Shown here: piece by piece, positions 1-9,047 of the stretch
Layout of the letters: each line of letters starts with the position of its first letter
Position numbering within the stretch: position 1 is the first letter of the stretch
Assembly (NCBI RefSeq): GCF_038007285.1
Contig: NZ_JBBOWX010000001.1
Span: forward strand, 3,551,501 to 3,615,500
Origin: Sporosarcina sp. FSL K6-3457
GTDB taxonomy: Bacteria; Bacillota; Bacilli; Bacillales_A; Planococcaceae
Reading direction: 5' to 3'
DNA: 64,000 nt
Position numbers and translations under genes: made by a program
Notes under the pieces: generated by a model
What the model was told of the DNA's origin: nothing
What the model saw: the letters and a program-made list of their open reading frames with translations, nothing else
Database searches by the model: none

Positions 1-101
1 TTACCGATTATTGTGCCGTGAAGTTCTTCTACAATTTTCATCGTCGGATTGACGGTGTACGTTAAAAAGGGTTCAAACCCTGTAAGTAAAAGTGTTTTCA
101 T
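1..101 (-). CDS. pcp: Pyroglutamyl-peptidase I, N-terminal part (runs off the window)
   Basis: Only the first 33 codons are inside the window. The ATG at 99-101 begins MKTLLLTGFEPF and continues through a VNPT stretch, the conserved N-terminus of cytosolic pyroglutamyl-peptidase I, a cysteine peptidase that removes N-terminal pyroglutamate from peptides. The catalytic Glu, Cys and His lie outside the window, so activity cannot be judged. An AAAGTAGG Shine-Dalgarno sits 8 nt before the ATG. The gene reads away from the acyl-CoA operon but on the same strand, with about 130 nt and a terminator-like hairpin between them. The call rests on the short, family-typical TGFEPF motif. Confidence 0.75.
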   Translation of the reverse strand, partial: MKTLLLTGFEPFLTYTVNPTMKIVEELHGTIIG

Positions 102-175
102 GATGGATGACCTACTTTCTTATAACTAGTGCTTTTAGTGTACCGACTATCAAATAATTTCACAATACTCCCTCT

Positions 176-226
176 ATTAAATTTAGTAAATCCCCTACGC
201 ACTCCAATGAGCCGTAAGGGATTTAC
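176..226 (-). terminator. Terminator-like hairpin after the acyl-CoA operon
   Basis: A 14-bp stem (186-199 with 213-226) lies directly after the acyl-CoA dehydrogenase stop on the minus strand. The tail after the stem is A/T rich but has no clean U tract, so termination may be incomplete and could run into pcp. Confidence 0.5.
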
Positions 227-229
227 GAG

Positions 230-1900
230 TTACATTACAGTTTCAAAATACGTCACACTTTTCTTCGTCTCACCAACTACACGCTCCGACCAATTCGTTT
301 CAATGAAGATTTCCATCAGTTTTTCATGCTGACCACCATACTGAGCTGCCCATTCCAGAGCGATTACTGCTTCATAGAGCAGTGCCATTTCGTGCATTAA
401 TGCTTTGGCTTCAATCGTTTGTTGATTAGGATCTAGCCTCGCAAACGTTGCAAGATCTATTGCCAATTTTTCAGCTTCACCAACTACTCGCTTGCGCCAG
501 TCAGTATCAGGAACAGCATCGAGCCTCGTCGTCATTTCATCCATAAATAAGGTATGTGCACTGAATTTATTGACCAGCCGAATGAGTTCTAGCCCTAGAA
601 TATTGGCTGTTCCTTCCCATACGGTTAGCACTTGTGCATCGCGCAGCAGCCTTGGCGTAACAAAATCCTCGATGTAACCATTGCCGCCGTGCATCTCAAT
701 CGCTTCATGAGAATAATGAATAGCTTGCTCCGCTGTTTCTTTTTTCAAGAGTGCAATTTTTAAACGGTTCAACACAATTTCCTCGTCTGAAGCCTTACCA
801 GCAGTTACTTTGTCGTATAGCTGAATCAAATCAAATGTGGTAGCTAGCTCGATTTCTAGCTTTGCCTTCATCGTTGCTAGACTTTCACGAATCATCGGAA
901 AGTCCGTTAATTTTTTACCGAACGCATTGCGTCTATCTGCATACATGGACGCCTCATTGAACGCACGGCGCATGATGCCAAGGGACGCAATAGCGTTGCA
1001 AATACGCGATAAGTTCAATGCTTCCATCATGTAATAGAAGCCTCGTGATGGATCACCTACAACATAGGCCAGCGCACCATCGAATTCTACTTCTCCAGAT
1101 GGTACCGCTTTGACGCCAAGCTTATCTTTCAGTCTACGAATCTGGATGCCATTTAACGAACCATCCTCTTGTCGCCAAGGCACTGCAAATAAACTCAAAC
1201 CACGCGAGCCTTCCGGGGCCCCTTCCATCCGCGCAAGAACCATCGCAACACCCGCCATACCAGCATTGGACGCAAAATATTTTTCACCATATAGGCGATA
1301 ATTATCACCAGCTGCCACCGCTTTTACAACATTAGCCCCAACATCAGATCCGCCTTGCCTTTCCGTTAGAAAGGTCGCCCCTTCAAATAATTCCACGTCC
1401 CCCGTTGCACAAACATGCGGCAGAAACCTCTTTTTCACTTCATCACTGGCATAATGATCAAGTAAATAGGCCGTTGCTTGCGTCAATGTCACCGGACAAT
1501 GGAATCCGGGCTCTGCCTGTGACAATAAATAGCCTTGCGCAAAACTGTATACATAGTTCCCCTTATGACCTAATTCAGGTATCTCTTTATGCACATACCC
1601 GACAATCCCTGTGCGGTACGTTTCCTCCACCGTTTTCTTATAGCCTTCATTGACCCAGACTTGCGATACATCATCACCATATTTATCATATTTTTCTAAG
1701 CGAGGTTGCCCTTCCCGATCTGTATGTCTAGCACGCTCATCAATTTCATTGGCAGCTAAAGCCCCAAAACTCATTAATTGCTGCTGCGCATAAGTGTAAA
1801 ATTCTGGTGATAAAGATTTCTTCAATATCATTTGGAGTGTACGATCATATTCAAAAAAGTTCTTTTCTAGTTCGCTATCAATCCGTTGTTGTAGTACCAT
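230..1900 (-). CDS. Acyl-CoA dehydrogenase, AidB-like branch
   Basis: A 556-residue FAD-dependent acyl-CoA dehydrogenase expected to oxidise an acyl-CoA to the enoyl-CoA in the cytoplasm. Residues 175-190 carry the flavin/substrate motif FLTERQGGSDVGAN and residues about 402-432 carry HGGNGYIED and VWEGTANILGLE; both are closer to the AidB/IBR branch than to short-chain AcdA enzymes. The protein is longer than the usual 380 residues because of an extra C-terminal helical region. Its ATG overlaps the end of the upstream ligase gene by 23 nt and has a GAGAAAGAGGG ribosome site, so the two are translationally coupled. Context suggests paired activation and oxidation of a fatty or branched acid. 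The exact substrate cannot be read from sequence. Confidence 0.85.
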   Translation of the reverse strand: MVLQQRIDSELEKNFFEYDRTLQMILKKSLSPEFYTYAQQQLMSFGALAANEIDERARHTDREGQPRLEKYDKYGDDVSQVWVNEGYKKTVEETYRTGIVGYVHKEIPELGHKGNYVYSFAQGYLLSQAEPGFHCPVTLTQATAYLLDHYASDEVKKRFLPHVCATGDVELFEGATFLTERQGGSDVGANVVKAVAAGDNYRLYGEKYFASNAGMAGVAMVLARMEGAPEGSRGLSLFAVPWRQEDGSLNGIQIRRLKDKLGVKAVPSGEVEFDGALAYVVGDPSRGFYYMMEALNLSRICNAIASLGIMRRAFNEASMYADRRNAFGKKLTDFPMIRESLATMKAKLEIELATTFDLIQLYDKVTAGKASDEEIVLNRLKIALLKKETAEQAIHYSHEAIEMHGGNGYIEDFVTPRLLRDAQVLTVWEGTANILGLELIRLVNKFSAHTLFMDEMTTRLDAVPDTDWRKRVVGEAEKLAIDLATFARLDPNQQTIEAKALMHEMALLYEAVIALEWAAQYGGQHEKLMEIFIETNWSERVVGETKKSVTYFETVM

Positions 1901-3395
1901 GATTATCCCTCTTTCTCAGTGGTTGCTTGAGTATTTTTCCAGATGCATTCCGCGGCAATGCATCGACTTGTTCGTACAGACGTGGAACCTTATAATGCGC
2001 CAATTGCTCCTCGGCAAACTTTTTGACCTCTTCCGGATTTAACTGTTCACTTGCCGCAAAATACGCTTTCACAGTCTCACCCCACTCTGGATGTGGCACA
2101 CCGACAACCGCCACCTCACTGATGGACGGATGAGTAACTAGAATGTCCTCCACTTCCTTCGGATAAATATTAACCCCACCAGAAATGATTAAATCCTTCT
2201 TACGATCAACAATCCAAATGTAACCATCCTCATCGACTCTCGCCAAATCGCCTGTTTTCAACCAGTCCCCGGTATATGTTTCTGCTGTTGCTTGCTCATT
2301 TTTATAGTAACCAATCATATTGCCTTCCCCGCGCAATAGAATTTCACCGACTTCACCAGACTGAATAGCTTCACCAGCAGCATTTGCCACCATGATTTCG
2401 GCATGAAGAGCCGCCCTCTTTCCAATACTTCCAGCCTTCGTCGCATGCTCACTTCCAGTCAATAAAGTTCCGTTTGGTCCTGCTTCTGTAAGCCCATAAA
2501 CACAAACTAAATTATCTGTTTGAAAAGCGTGCTGAACAAATTCAACTTCCGTTTTCGATAAAGGAGCTCCTCCGTAGATCCACCACTCCATTGAGGACAA
2601 ATCGGCAGTTGCCATTTTCGGATGCTTCGCCGTCAATAAATAAGCAACAGGCGCTCCAAAGAAATGTGTCGTTTTCTCCTGTTCAACCATATCGATTAGC
2701 AAATCAGGTGTAAATGTCGGTGTTAACACACTCGTCGCCCCTACAATAAGACCCGCCATAAATAACAGATGGAGTGGAGCAGAATGGCTAAGCGGCATCA
2801 TAATTAGTAGGCGACTTTCAGGTTTCATTTCCATCTCTACACAAATCATTTGCGCAACCGTTAGGATATTTTTATAACTAAACAAAACGCCCTTTGGCTT
2901 GCCTGTCGTCCCCGATGTATATAATATTGTCGACTCAGCAAACTCTGGTAAATTACAGTCAATTGGTGTACCATCCTCTGTCAATATCGCGTCAAAACTA
3001 GTCCAGCCTTTATGCACTCCCCCTGTTTTGATTAACAGCAATTTGCTGCTCAACTCTTTGACAGCTTCAAACAATAAGTCGTGGACAATGAGCGCTTTAG
3101 CTCCGGAATCATCTAGCACATAGTCGATTTCCGTAAGTGTCATCCGAGCATTAATAGGCACAATAATAGCCCCTAGACGCTGCACAGCAAAATAAGCAAT
3201 CGCGAATTCCGGAACGTTTGGCATATAAAGAACAACCCTATCCCCTTGCCCAATCTCAAGACGCTGTAATCCATGTGCAAACTGGTTCACTAATCTATCC
3301 AACTCTTGATACGTATGGCGTTTCCCCATTCCTACAACCGCTTCCGTCTGTGGATATTTTCTTGCATTGCGTGCCACCAATTGTGAACTATTCAT
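1878..3395 (-). CDS. Fatty-acid/acyl-CoA ligase (AMP-forming)
   Basis: A 505-residue ANL-superfamily acyl-CoA synthetase that adenylates a carboxylic acid and transfers it to CoA. The phosphate-binding loop STILYTSGTTGKPKG is at residues 155-169, YGLTEAG follows in the core, GDLARVDEDGYIWIVDRKKD marks the hinge to the mobile C-terminal domain, and the catalytic lysine lies in NASGKILK near residue 491. The ATG is preceded by AAAGGGGGAG and starts 4 nt after the MerR regulator stop. It precedes and overlaps an acyl-CoA dehydrogenase gene, giving a short acid-degradation operon. Chain-length preference (long, medium or branched) cannot be settled by eye. Confidence 0.88.
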   Translation of the reverse strand: MNSSQLVARNARKYPQTEAVVGMGKRHTYQELDRLVNQFAHGLQRLEIGQGDRVVLYMPNVPEFAIAYFAVQRLGAIIVPINARMTLTEIDYVLDDSGAKALIVHDLLFEAVKELSSKLLLIKTGGVHKGWTSFDAILTEDGTPIDCNLPEFAESTILYTSGTTGKPKGVLFSYKNILTVAQMICVEMEMKPESRLLIMMPLSHSAPLHLLFMAGLIVGATSVLTPTFTPDLLIDMVEQEKTTHFFGAPVAYLLTAKHPKMATADLSSMEWWIYGGAPLSKTEVEFVQHAFQTDNLVCVYGLTEAGPNGTLLTGSEHATKAGSIGKRAALHAEIMVANAAGEAIQSGEVGEILLRGEGNMIGYYKNEQATAETYTGDWLKTGDLARVDEDGYIWIVDRKKDLIISGGVNIYPKEVEDILVTHPSISEVAVVGVPHPEWGETVKAYFAASEQLNPEEVKKFAEEQLAHYKVPRLYEQVDALPRNASGKILKQPLRKRDNHGTTTTD

Positions 3396-3399
3396 TTCC

Positions 3400-3777
3400 C
3401 TACTCCCCCTTTAGGTCGTTTAACTTGTTCGCGAAGCCAGCAAGAAGCTGTTCCATTTCCGCTTTCATATCCGTCAGCTCTTGAATCTTTGCTTCTATTT
3501 GGTCAACTTTTTCATGACCAAATTCAATGGTGCGCTCCAATTGCTTACGCCCCGTGCGGTCTTTATCGAACAGCAAAATCATTTCCTTGATTTCATCCAA
3601 CGTGAAACCATAACGTTTGCCACGAAGGATGAGCCGCAATTTTACAATTTCTGCTTTCGAATAAATTCGCTTGTTGCCCTTCGTTCGATCTGGTTGTAAC
3701 AACCCAAGCTCTTCGTAATAACGAATGGTACGCGTTGATACCCCATATATCCTTGCAACCTCACTAATATCCTTGAT
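3400..3777 (-). CDS. MerR-family regulator of the acyl-CoA operon
   Basis: MerR-type one-component regulator with an N-terminal winged helix (ISEVARIYGVSTRTIRYYEELGLL), a coiled-coil dimer helix (roughly the last 50 residues, rich in EKVDQIEAKIQEL) and no metal-binding cysteines, like regulators of acyl-CoA degradation genes. First gene of a three-gene operon. The longest frame starts at a TTG (3813), but that codon is only about 4 nt from the predicted transcription start and has no ribosome site. A perfect AAAGGGGGAGG lies inside the frame and is followed after 5 nt by ATC at 3777, giving a family-typical N-terminus (MKDISEVARIYG). I therefore place the start at that ATC, about 125 codons, with moderate certainty. 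The ligand is probably an acyl-CoA, by analogy only. Confidence 0.75.
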   Translation of the reverse strand: MKDISEVARIYGVSTRTIRYYEELGLLQPDRTKGNKRIYSKAEIVKLRLILRGKRYGFTLDEIKEMILLFDKDRTGRKQLERTIEFGHEKVDQIEAKIQELTDMKAEMEQLLAGFANKLNDLKGE

Positions 3778-3823
3778 AGCTGCCTCCCCCTTTAGATATA
3801 TTTGAATATTCAACCTTGTTATT

Positions 3824-3854
3824 AGTTTAGCATTGACGCTAACGTTAAGGTCAA
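3824..3854 (-). promoter_or_regulatory. MerR-type promoter with 19-bp spacer
   Basis: On the minus strand a TTGACC -35 (3849-3854) and a TAAACT -10 (3824-3829) are separated by 19 bp, the elongated spacing typical of MerR-activated promoters. The spacer holds an imperfect dyad, with TTGAC at one end and GTCAA at the other. It lies just upstream of the merR-like gene, so autoregulation of the operon is inferred. Confidence 0.65.
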
Positions 3855-3877
3855 GTCGAAAAGTATATTTTACTCAT

Positions 3878-3914
3878 ATAAAAACCCCATTTCGCTACTA
3901 CACGAAATGGGGTT
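3878..3914 (-). terminator. Terminator of the fru operon
   Basis: A perfect 12-bp stem (3883-3894 with 3903-3914) followed on the minus strand by TTTTTAT. It lies 17 nt after the fruA stop. Confidence 0.9.
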
Positions 3915-3930
3915 GTCACAACATATTTAA

Positions 3931-5805
3931 TTACACCTGAACAGGTTTCTTCCACAGCCCCAAAATCAATGCCGTGACCAAACTTCCCACTACGATGGCA
4001 AGAAGGTATAAGAATGGATTCCCTTCGATAATCCACGTCACAAATATTCCACCATGTGGAGCTGGCAAGCCAATTTTAAACATTGCCGTCAATCCACCGG
4101 CAACAGCCGAGCCGATAATCGCTGCCGGCAGCACACGCATTGGGTCTGCGGCTGCAAACGGAATGGCCCCTTCTGTTATAAAGGTTGCTCCCATAATATA
4201 GTTCGTTTTTCCAGCATCTTTTTCTGCCTTCGTAAACTTATTTTTGAAGATAGTTGTGGCAAGTGCTATCCCAAGTGGCGGCACCATTCCACCCGCCATA
4301 ATGGCGGCGTGTGGCGCAAAGTTACCGGCGTCAATCATGGCAATCCCAAATGTAAAGGCTGCTTTATTGATCGGTCCACCCATATCAACTGCCATCATGC
4401 CCGCTAGAATAACACCCATCAATACTAAGTTCCCTGTTCCTAGACCATTCAACCAATTAGAAAGTCCTGCGTTAAGTGCTGTAACAGGGTCCATCACTAC
4501 ATACAACATAATAATCCCTGTGAAGAATATCCCAAATAACGGATACAGTAATACTGGCTTGATGCCCTCCAATGAAGACGGAAGCCCCGAAAAGGCTTTT
4601 TTCAGCAATAAAACGATATAGCCGGCCAAGAATCCAGCGATTAAACCACCAAGGAAACCTGCGCCACCTGTTGCAGCCATCAATCCAGCGACCATCCCAG
4701 GCGCAAACCCAGGACGATCCGCAATACTCATCGCGATAAAACCAGCAAGCACAGGAATCATTAATCCAAATGCATTGCCGCCACCGATTGTCATCAATGC
4801 CGCTGCAAATTCATTATAAGATGGATCATCCGGATTTGCTGAAAGAATCCCAAACATAAACGAAATCGCGATTAAGATCCCGCCACCGACAACGAACGGT
4901 AGCATATTTGAAACACCATTCATTAAATGCTTATAAAAGTATGATTTCTTCGCTGTTCCTTCTTCACTTGCCCCACCGGTCTTACTACCGTCACCTCGAA
5001 AAATAGGCGCATCTTGATTGACTGCTTTTTCAATCAGTTCCTGTGGTCGACGAATCCCAGCAGCAACAGGCACTTGAATCACATGCTTACCAATAAAACG
5101 ATTGGTATCCACCTTTGTATCTGCCGCTATAATGACAGCCGTCGCATTTTTAATATCTTCCTTCGTTAATGCATTTTTCACACCACCAGAACCGTTCGTT
5201 TCCACTTTAATCGCAATGCCCATTTCTCCAGCTTTAGCTTTCAACGCATCTGCCGCCATATACGTATGCGCAATCCCAGTAGGACAAGCCGTCACAGCGA
5301 CAACACTTTGACCGCCTGTCGGAATCGCTTCTACTGCTTGCTCTTCATCCTCTTGATCATGCTGGTTAATAATCGCTAAAATTTCATCCTCCGAATTGGC
5401 CGCAAGCAGTAGTCTTCGAACCTCTTCATTCATTAACAGACCCGATAGACGTGCCAGCGCCGCTAAATGCGTGTCATTGGCACCGTCCGGAGCAGCTATC
5501 ATGAAGAACAAATGGGCTGGACTGTTGTCTAATGACTGAAAATCAATACCATTTTCTGACTTACCAAACGCAATCGCAGGTGCTTTTACAGCTGTTGTTT
5601 TGGCATGCGGAATCGCAATGCCCTCTCCAATACCTGTCGTACTCTGTGCTTCTCTCGCAAAAATAGCTTTCTTAAAATCTACCGGATTAGTAAGCTTCCC
5701 TGCTTTGTCTAATTGGTTGATCAGTTCTTCAATGGCCCCTTTTTTATCGGCACCCTTCATGGACAAAACAATCGTTTCTCGCGTTAATAAATCAGTGATT
5801 TTCAT
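3931..5805 (-). CDS. fruA: PTS fructose transporter, EIIABC
   Basis: A 624-residue fructose-specific phosphotransferase permease that imports fructose as fructose 1-phosphate. The EIIA domain (1-150) has the phosphorylatable His67 in IAIPHAKT; EIIB (about 165-265) has Cys174 in the CPTGIAHT motif; EIIC (about 290-620) is a multi-spanning membrane domain starting at KHLMNGVSNMLPFVVGGG. All three domains are intact and the length matches Bacillus FruA. The start overlaps the fruK stop by one nucleotide. The phosphate donor would be HPr, encoded with EI at the far end of this window. Regulation is expected from fruR at the head of the operon. Confidence 0.96.
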   Translation of the reverse strand: MKITDLLTRETIVLSMKGADKKGAIEELINQLDKAGKLTNPVDFKKAIFAREAQSTTGIGEGIAIPHAKTTAVKAPAIAFGKSENGIDFQSLDNSPAHLFFMIAAPDGANDTHLAALARLSGLLMNEEVRRLLLAANSEDEILAIINQHDQEDEEQAVEAIPTGGQSVVAVTACPTGIAHTYMAADALKAKAGEMGIAIKVETNGSGGVKNALTKEDIKNATAVIIAADTKVDTNRFIGKHVIQVPVAAGIRRPQELIEKAVNQDAPIFRGDGSKTGGASEEGTAKKSYFYKHLMNGVSNMLPFVVGGGILIAISFMFGILSANPDDPSYNEFAAALMTIGGGNAFGLMIPVLAGFIAMSIADRPGFAPGMVAGLMAATGGAGFLGGLIAGFLAGYIVLLLKKAFSGLPSSLEGIKPVLLYPLFGIFFTGIIMLYVVMDPVTALNAGLSNWLNGLGTGNLVLMGVILAGMMAVDMGGPINKAAFTFGIAMIDAGNFAPHAAIMAGGMVPPLGIALATTIFKNKFTKAEKDAGKTNYIMGATFITEGAIPFAAADPMRVLPAAIIGSAVAGGLTAMFKIGLPAPHGGIFVTWIIEGNPFLYLLAIVVGSLVTALILGLWKKPVQV

Positions 5806-6725
5806 TAGTATTCGCTCCTTTCAATAATCGTTACTTTTGGATATAACTGTTCGATTCTTTCTTTCGTTGCCAAGCCAACTGAAAACGCCGTTGCACTCCC
5901 TGTTGCCACACCGTACTTGAATGCCGCCTCAACATCGTTCGTTTGCAAATACTTTGCCAAAAATCCTGCTACCAATGAATCACCTGCCCCTACTGAACTT
6001 TGTAATTCACCAACAGGCACCGATGAAATCAACGCAAGCTCCGCATTGACAAACACAGCGCCTTTTCCAGCTAATGACACAATGACATTTTGTGCGCCCT
6101 GCTCTACCAACTGCCTTGCATAAGGAATCGCTGCCGCCGGTTCCGTAATCTCAACATCAAACAATCCACCCAACTCATGATGGTTCGGCTTAATGAGAAA
6201 AGGACGATAAGCAATGGCTTTTTGCAATAAATCACCTTCTGCATCCACTACAAACTGCACACCATTTTCTACACATATTTTAATTAAATCCTCATACGTT
6301 GTTTCCGGTAAAGCCGCCGGCACACTACCTGATAAAATTAACGTGCTGCCTTCTGGAAGATACTTAATCTTCACTTGAAGCTGCTCATACTCCGATTTCG
6401 TAATCATCGGTCCTTGCCCATTAATCTCTGTTTCAACATCCGTCGTTAACTTCACATTAATACGTGTATCTTCTTGTACATGCACAAAATCTGTTAAAAT
6501 TTGCTCTGTTTCTAAATAGCGCTCCAAATAAGCACCTGTAAAACCGCCGATAAACCCTAATGGTCTGCTGTCCACTCCTAATCGCTTCAGCACACGTGAC
6601 ACGTTAATGCCTTTGCCACCCGGAAATTTGGCATCCTGCTCAATCCGATTTAACGCACCCAGTTGCAAGCGTTCAAGTGTGATTAAGTAATCAATCGAAG
6701 GATTTAATGTCAATGTATAAATCAT
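5805..6725 (-). CDS. fruK: 1-phosphofructokinase
   Basis: A 306-residue PfkB-family kinase that converts fructose 1-phosphate, the product of FruA, to fructose 1,6-bisphosphate. Both family signatures are present: GGKGINVSRVLKRLG near residue 37 and the ATP/anion-hole motif GAGDSLVAGF near residue 248, with the catalytic Asp. The N-terminus MIYTLTLNPSIDY is that of tagatose-6-phosphate/1-phosphofructokinases. It overlaps the fruR stop by 4 nt and fruA by 1 nt, so the three genes are tightly coupled. Confidence 0.96.
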   Translation of the reverse strand: MIYTLTLNPSIDYLITLERLQLGALNRIEQDAKFPGGKGINVSRVLKRLGVDSRPLGFIGGFTGAYLERYLETEQILTDFVHVQEDTRINVKLTTDVETEINGQGPMITKSEYEQLQVKIKYLPEGSTLILSGSVPAALPETTYEDLIKICVENGVQFVVDAEGDLLQKAIAYRPFLIKPNHHELGGLFDVEITEPAAAIPYARQLVEQGAQNVIVSLAGKGAVFVNAELALISSVPVGELQSSVGAGDSLVAGFLAKYLQTNDVEAAFKYGVATGSATAFSVGLATKERIEQLYPKVTIIERSEY

Positions 6726-7474
6726 ATCATCACAACCTTTACTGTTGTTTTATCTTTATATAAATCAATGATGTCTTCATCTAACTCGTCTGTGATAATC
6801 GTAATCTTTTTCAAGTCTGTAATTTTGGCAAATGAAATCTCACCAAACTTCGTGTGATCTGCTAGCACAAACGTTTCTCGCGACATTGACAGCGCTTTCT
6901 TTTTTACTAAAGCTTCCTCAGGATCAGGCGTCGTAAATCCATGAACCGTATGAATACCGTTTGCTCCTAAAAAACATTTGTCAAAGTGATATTGTTCTAA
7001 ACTACCTAATGCACTACCGCCCGCAAGTGCACGGGTCCCGGGCTTCGCATAACCGCCAGTCACATAGACACGTATACCCTTATCCAATAATCGTTCAACA
7101 TGCATCAAACCGTTTGTCACCACAACAAGGTCTTTTTCTGGCAGATAATCAATCATTTCTGTAATCGTTGAACCAGCATCCAAATAAATGCAATCGCCTT
7201 CCTCAACTAAACTAGCTGCATACATCGCAATCTTTTGTTTCTCGCTCAAATTTCGATTCGCTTTTTCCGGCATACTCGGTTCAATCGTCATACCATGCAA
7301 TTTAGCTGCTCCACCATGCACGCGCTTTAAAAATCGTTCTTCCTCCAGCACCGTTAAATCTCTTCGAATCGTTGACTCAGAAGCCTGCGTCGCATCCACC
7401 AAATCTTGAATTTTAACAACACCTTGTTCTTTCACCATCTGCAATATTAACTGATGTCTTTCCGAGGTTAACAA
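6722..7474 (-). CDS. fruR: DeoR-family repressor of the fructose operon
   Basis: A 250-residue DeoR-type regulator with an N-terminal helix-turn-helix (QDLVDATQASESTIRRDLTVLEE) and a C-terminal sugar-phosphate sensing domain with the family motifs YLDAGSTITEM and FLGANGI. It heads the fru operon and probably represses it until fructose 1-phosphate binds. The start is a TTG at 7474 preceded by GGAGG with 9-nt spacing; no ATG fits. The nearby promoter has no perfect dyad, so the operator is not assigned. Confidence 0.92.
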   Translation of the reverse strand: MLTSERHQLILQMVKEQGVVKIQDLVDATQASESTIRRDLTVLEEERFLKRVHGGAAKLHGMTIEPSMPEKANRNLSEKQKIAMYAASLVEEGDCIYLDAGSTITEMIDYLPEKDLVVVTNGLMHVERLLDKGIRVYVTGGYAKPGTRALAGGSALGSLEQYHFDKCFLGANGIHTVHGFTTPDPEEALVKKKALSMSRETFVLADHTKFGEISFAKITDLKKITIITDELDEDIIDLYKDKTTVKVVMI

Positions 7475-7508
7475 GAAAAATCGCCTCCACGGTTATCTGT
7501 ATATTTCA

Positions 7509-7536
7509 ATTATAACCGAATTACGAATAAAAGCAA
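7509..7536 (-). promoter_or_regulatory. Promoter of fruRKA
   Basis: TTGCTT (7531-7536) and TATAAT (7509-7514), 16 bp apart on the minus strand, about 35 nt before the fruR start codon. The -10 is a consensus match. Confidence 0.65.
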
Positions 7537-7643
7537 TCACAAACATTCAAAACCGGTCAAATACTTCTCGATTAATGATTACTTGTGACGGAATTTGATT
7601 TTTATTAGATGAAATAGGTAACAAGAGTCAGCATTACATTAAG

Positions 7644-7748
7644 TTATTGGCGTTCACCAGCTGTTTATTGGCGAACAAAATCCACTTATTGGCGGTTAGA
7701 GCTAGGTTATTGGCGCTTAACAGAAACTTATTGGCGAATTAGGACTTT
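7644..7748. repeat. Array A: five 21-nt units, core TTATTGGCG
   Basis: The word TTATTGGCG recurs at 7644, 7665, 7686, 7707 and 7728, exactly 21 nt apart, with 12 unrelated nucleotides between copies. It has no open frame with a start and lies just beyond the aminotransferase terminator. Together with the fru promoter and that terminator it accounts for the 361-nt gap between fruR and the aminotransferase. Function unknown. Confidence 0.92.
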
Positions 7749-7784
7749 ATCATCATTCATATCTCACTCAAGCTGTCCGATTTC

Positions 7785-7823
7785 ATGAAAAAAAGCCATC
7801 CTGGTTCACTACCAGAATGACTT
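7785..7823 (-). terminator. Terminator of the aminotransferase gene
   Basis: A 13-bp stem with two G-U pairs (7793-7805 with 7811-7823), followed on the minus strand by a run of seven U. Confidence 0.9.
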
Positions 7824-7835
7824 GTTCGTATGGTG

Positions 7836-9002
7836 TCAAACATTTAGTATTACTTCTTCCTTAAATCGCCCAACAGCCTTCTCGACATCTACTCCATGAC
7901 CGATTTCATTCAACGTGTCGCCAATCAATTCAATTGCCTGCTCCAACATCGCTTCCGTCGTATTGCCCATATGCCCAATACGGAATGCTTTCCCTGCTAA
8001 ATGAGCGAGCGCACCTGCGACGATGACGCCTTTTTTGGCCAGTGCTGAACGGAATGCTGCGTCGTCCACACCATCTGGATATAAAATACAGCTTAACGTT
8101 GAAGCTGCAACGGTTTCATCGGCTAATGCCGTCATGCCGTATTCGCCTAAAGCTGCACGCACCGCTTTACCAAATGCAGTATGACGCGTAATTCTTGCTG
8201 ACATACCTTCCTCCAAAACGAGTCGCATACCTTCATTGTAAGCATAAATCAAGTTCACAGGAGGTGTGGCAAAGTATTTAGATGGATCATTCATAATCGG
8301 AATCCAATTGTAAATATCGCAATAATAAGCAGGGACACGCTCAATTTGCTTCCGCGCAGCCAGTGCCGTTTGGTTAAAGGCCACAATCGCCAGGCCCGGT
8401 GGTACGCCGATTGCTTTTTGGGAGCCCGTCAAAATAATGTCAATCTTATAGTCTGGATGACCGTAAGTTTTACTCATATTCTCTTCCATCGCAGCCGTTG
8501 CACAGACACCATCTAAAATGACGAGTGCTCCATGCTTTTTCATAATCGGTATGAGTGCATCTAAATCTGCTGCAACGCCTGTCGATGTATCCGCATGTGT
8601 AATCGTCACTGCTTTATAATGACCTTCTGCCAATTTTGCTTCTACGTCTGCGAGATCAACCTGTTTGCCCCATTCCGTCTGCAAGACGTCTACTTCAATG
8701 CCAAAAGCCTGCCCCAATGTAATAAAACGATCGCCGAAATAGCCTTGGCTAATGACCAATATTTTTTCACCGGCAACGACGGTATTGACGAGCGCCATTT
8801 CCATCGCGATCGTTCCTGAGCCAGCAACGACAAACACTTCCCCATCTGTTTGCAGCATTGTTCTCGTCTGCTCAATGGCATTTTTATAAATGGCGACAAA
8901 GCGTGGATCGGTATGCCCTCTTGTTTCACTGGCCATCGCATTATAAATTGAATCGACAACTGGTGTCGGACCTGGTATTAACAACATTTCTTCATTACGC
9001 AT
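7836..9002 (-). CDS. Class V aminotransferase, alanine/serine-glyoxylate type
   Basis: A 388-residue PLP-dependent fold-type I aminotransferase of the alanine-glyoxylate / serine-glyoxylate / PucG group, which transfers an amino group to glyoxylate to give glycine. The N-terminal IPGPTPV motif, GSGTIAMEMAL phosphate-binding turn, DGVCATAAM aspartate motif and the PLP-lysine region LTGSQKAIGVPPG are visible. It lies next to the isocitrate lyase and malate synthase genes, so a role in glyoxylate use is a reasonable inference. Purine-degradation PucG is a close alternative, but no other puc gene is near. It is probably its own transcription unit, flanked by terminators. Confidence 0.85.
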   Translation of the reverse strand: MRNEEMLLIPGPTPVVDSIYNAMASETRGHTDPRFVAIYKNAIEQTRTMLQTDGEVFVVAGSGTIAMEMALVNTVVAGEKILVISQGYFGDRFITLGQAFGIEVDVLQTEWGKQVDLADVEAKLAEGHYKAVTITHADTSTGVAADLDALIPIMKKHGALVILDGVCATAAMEENMSKTYGHPDYKIDIILTGSQKAIGVPPGLAIVAFNQTALAARKQIERVPAYYCDIYNWIPIMNDPSKYFATPPVNLIYAYNEGMRLVLEEGMSARITRHTAFGKAVRAALGEYGMTALADETVAASTLSCILYPDGVDDAAFRSALAKKGVIVAGALAHLAGKAFRIGHMGNTTEAMLEQAIELIGDTLNEIGHGVDVEKAVGRFKEEVILNV

Positions 9003-9047
9003 AAATAATTCCCCCTTACTTTTTTAGAATACTTGTGGAGTCATTAG

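Noticed and set aside
4054..4621. Plus-strand frames inside fruA and other long genes
   Set aside because: They are antisense shadows of a gene with full family motifs and have no ribosome sites.
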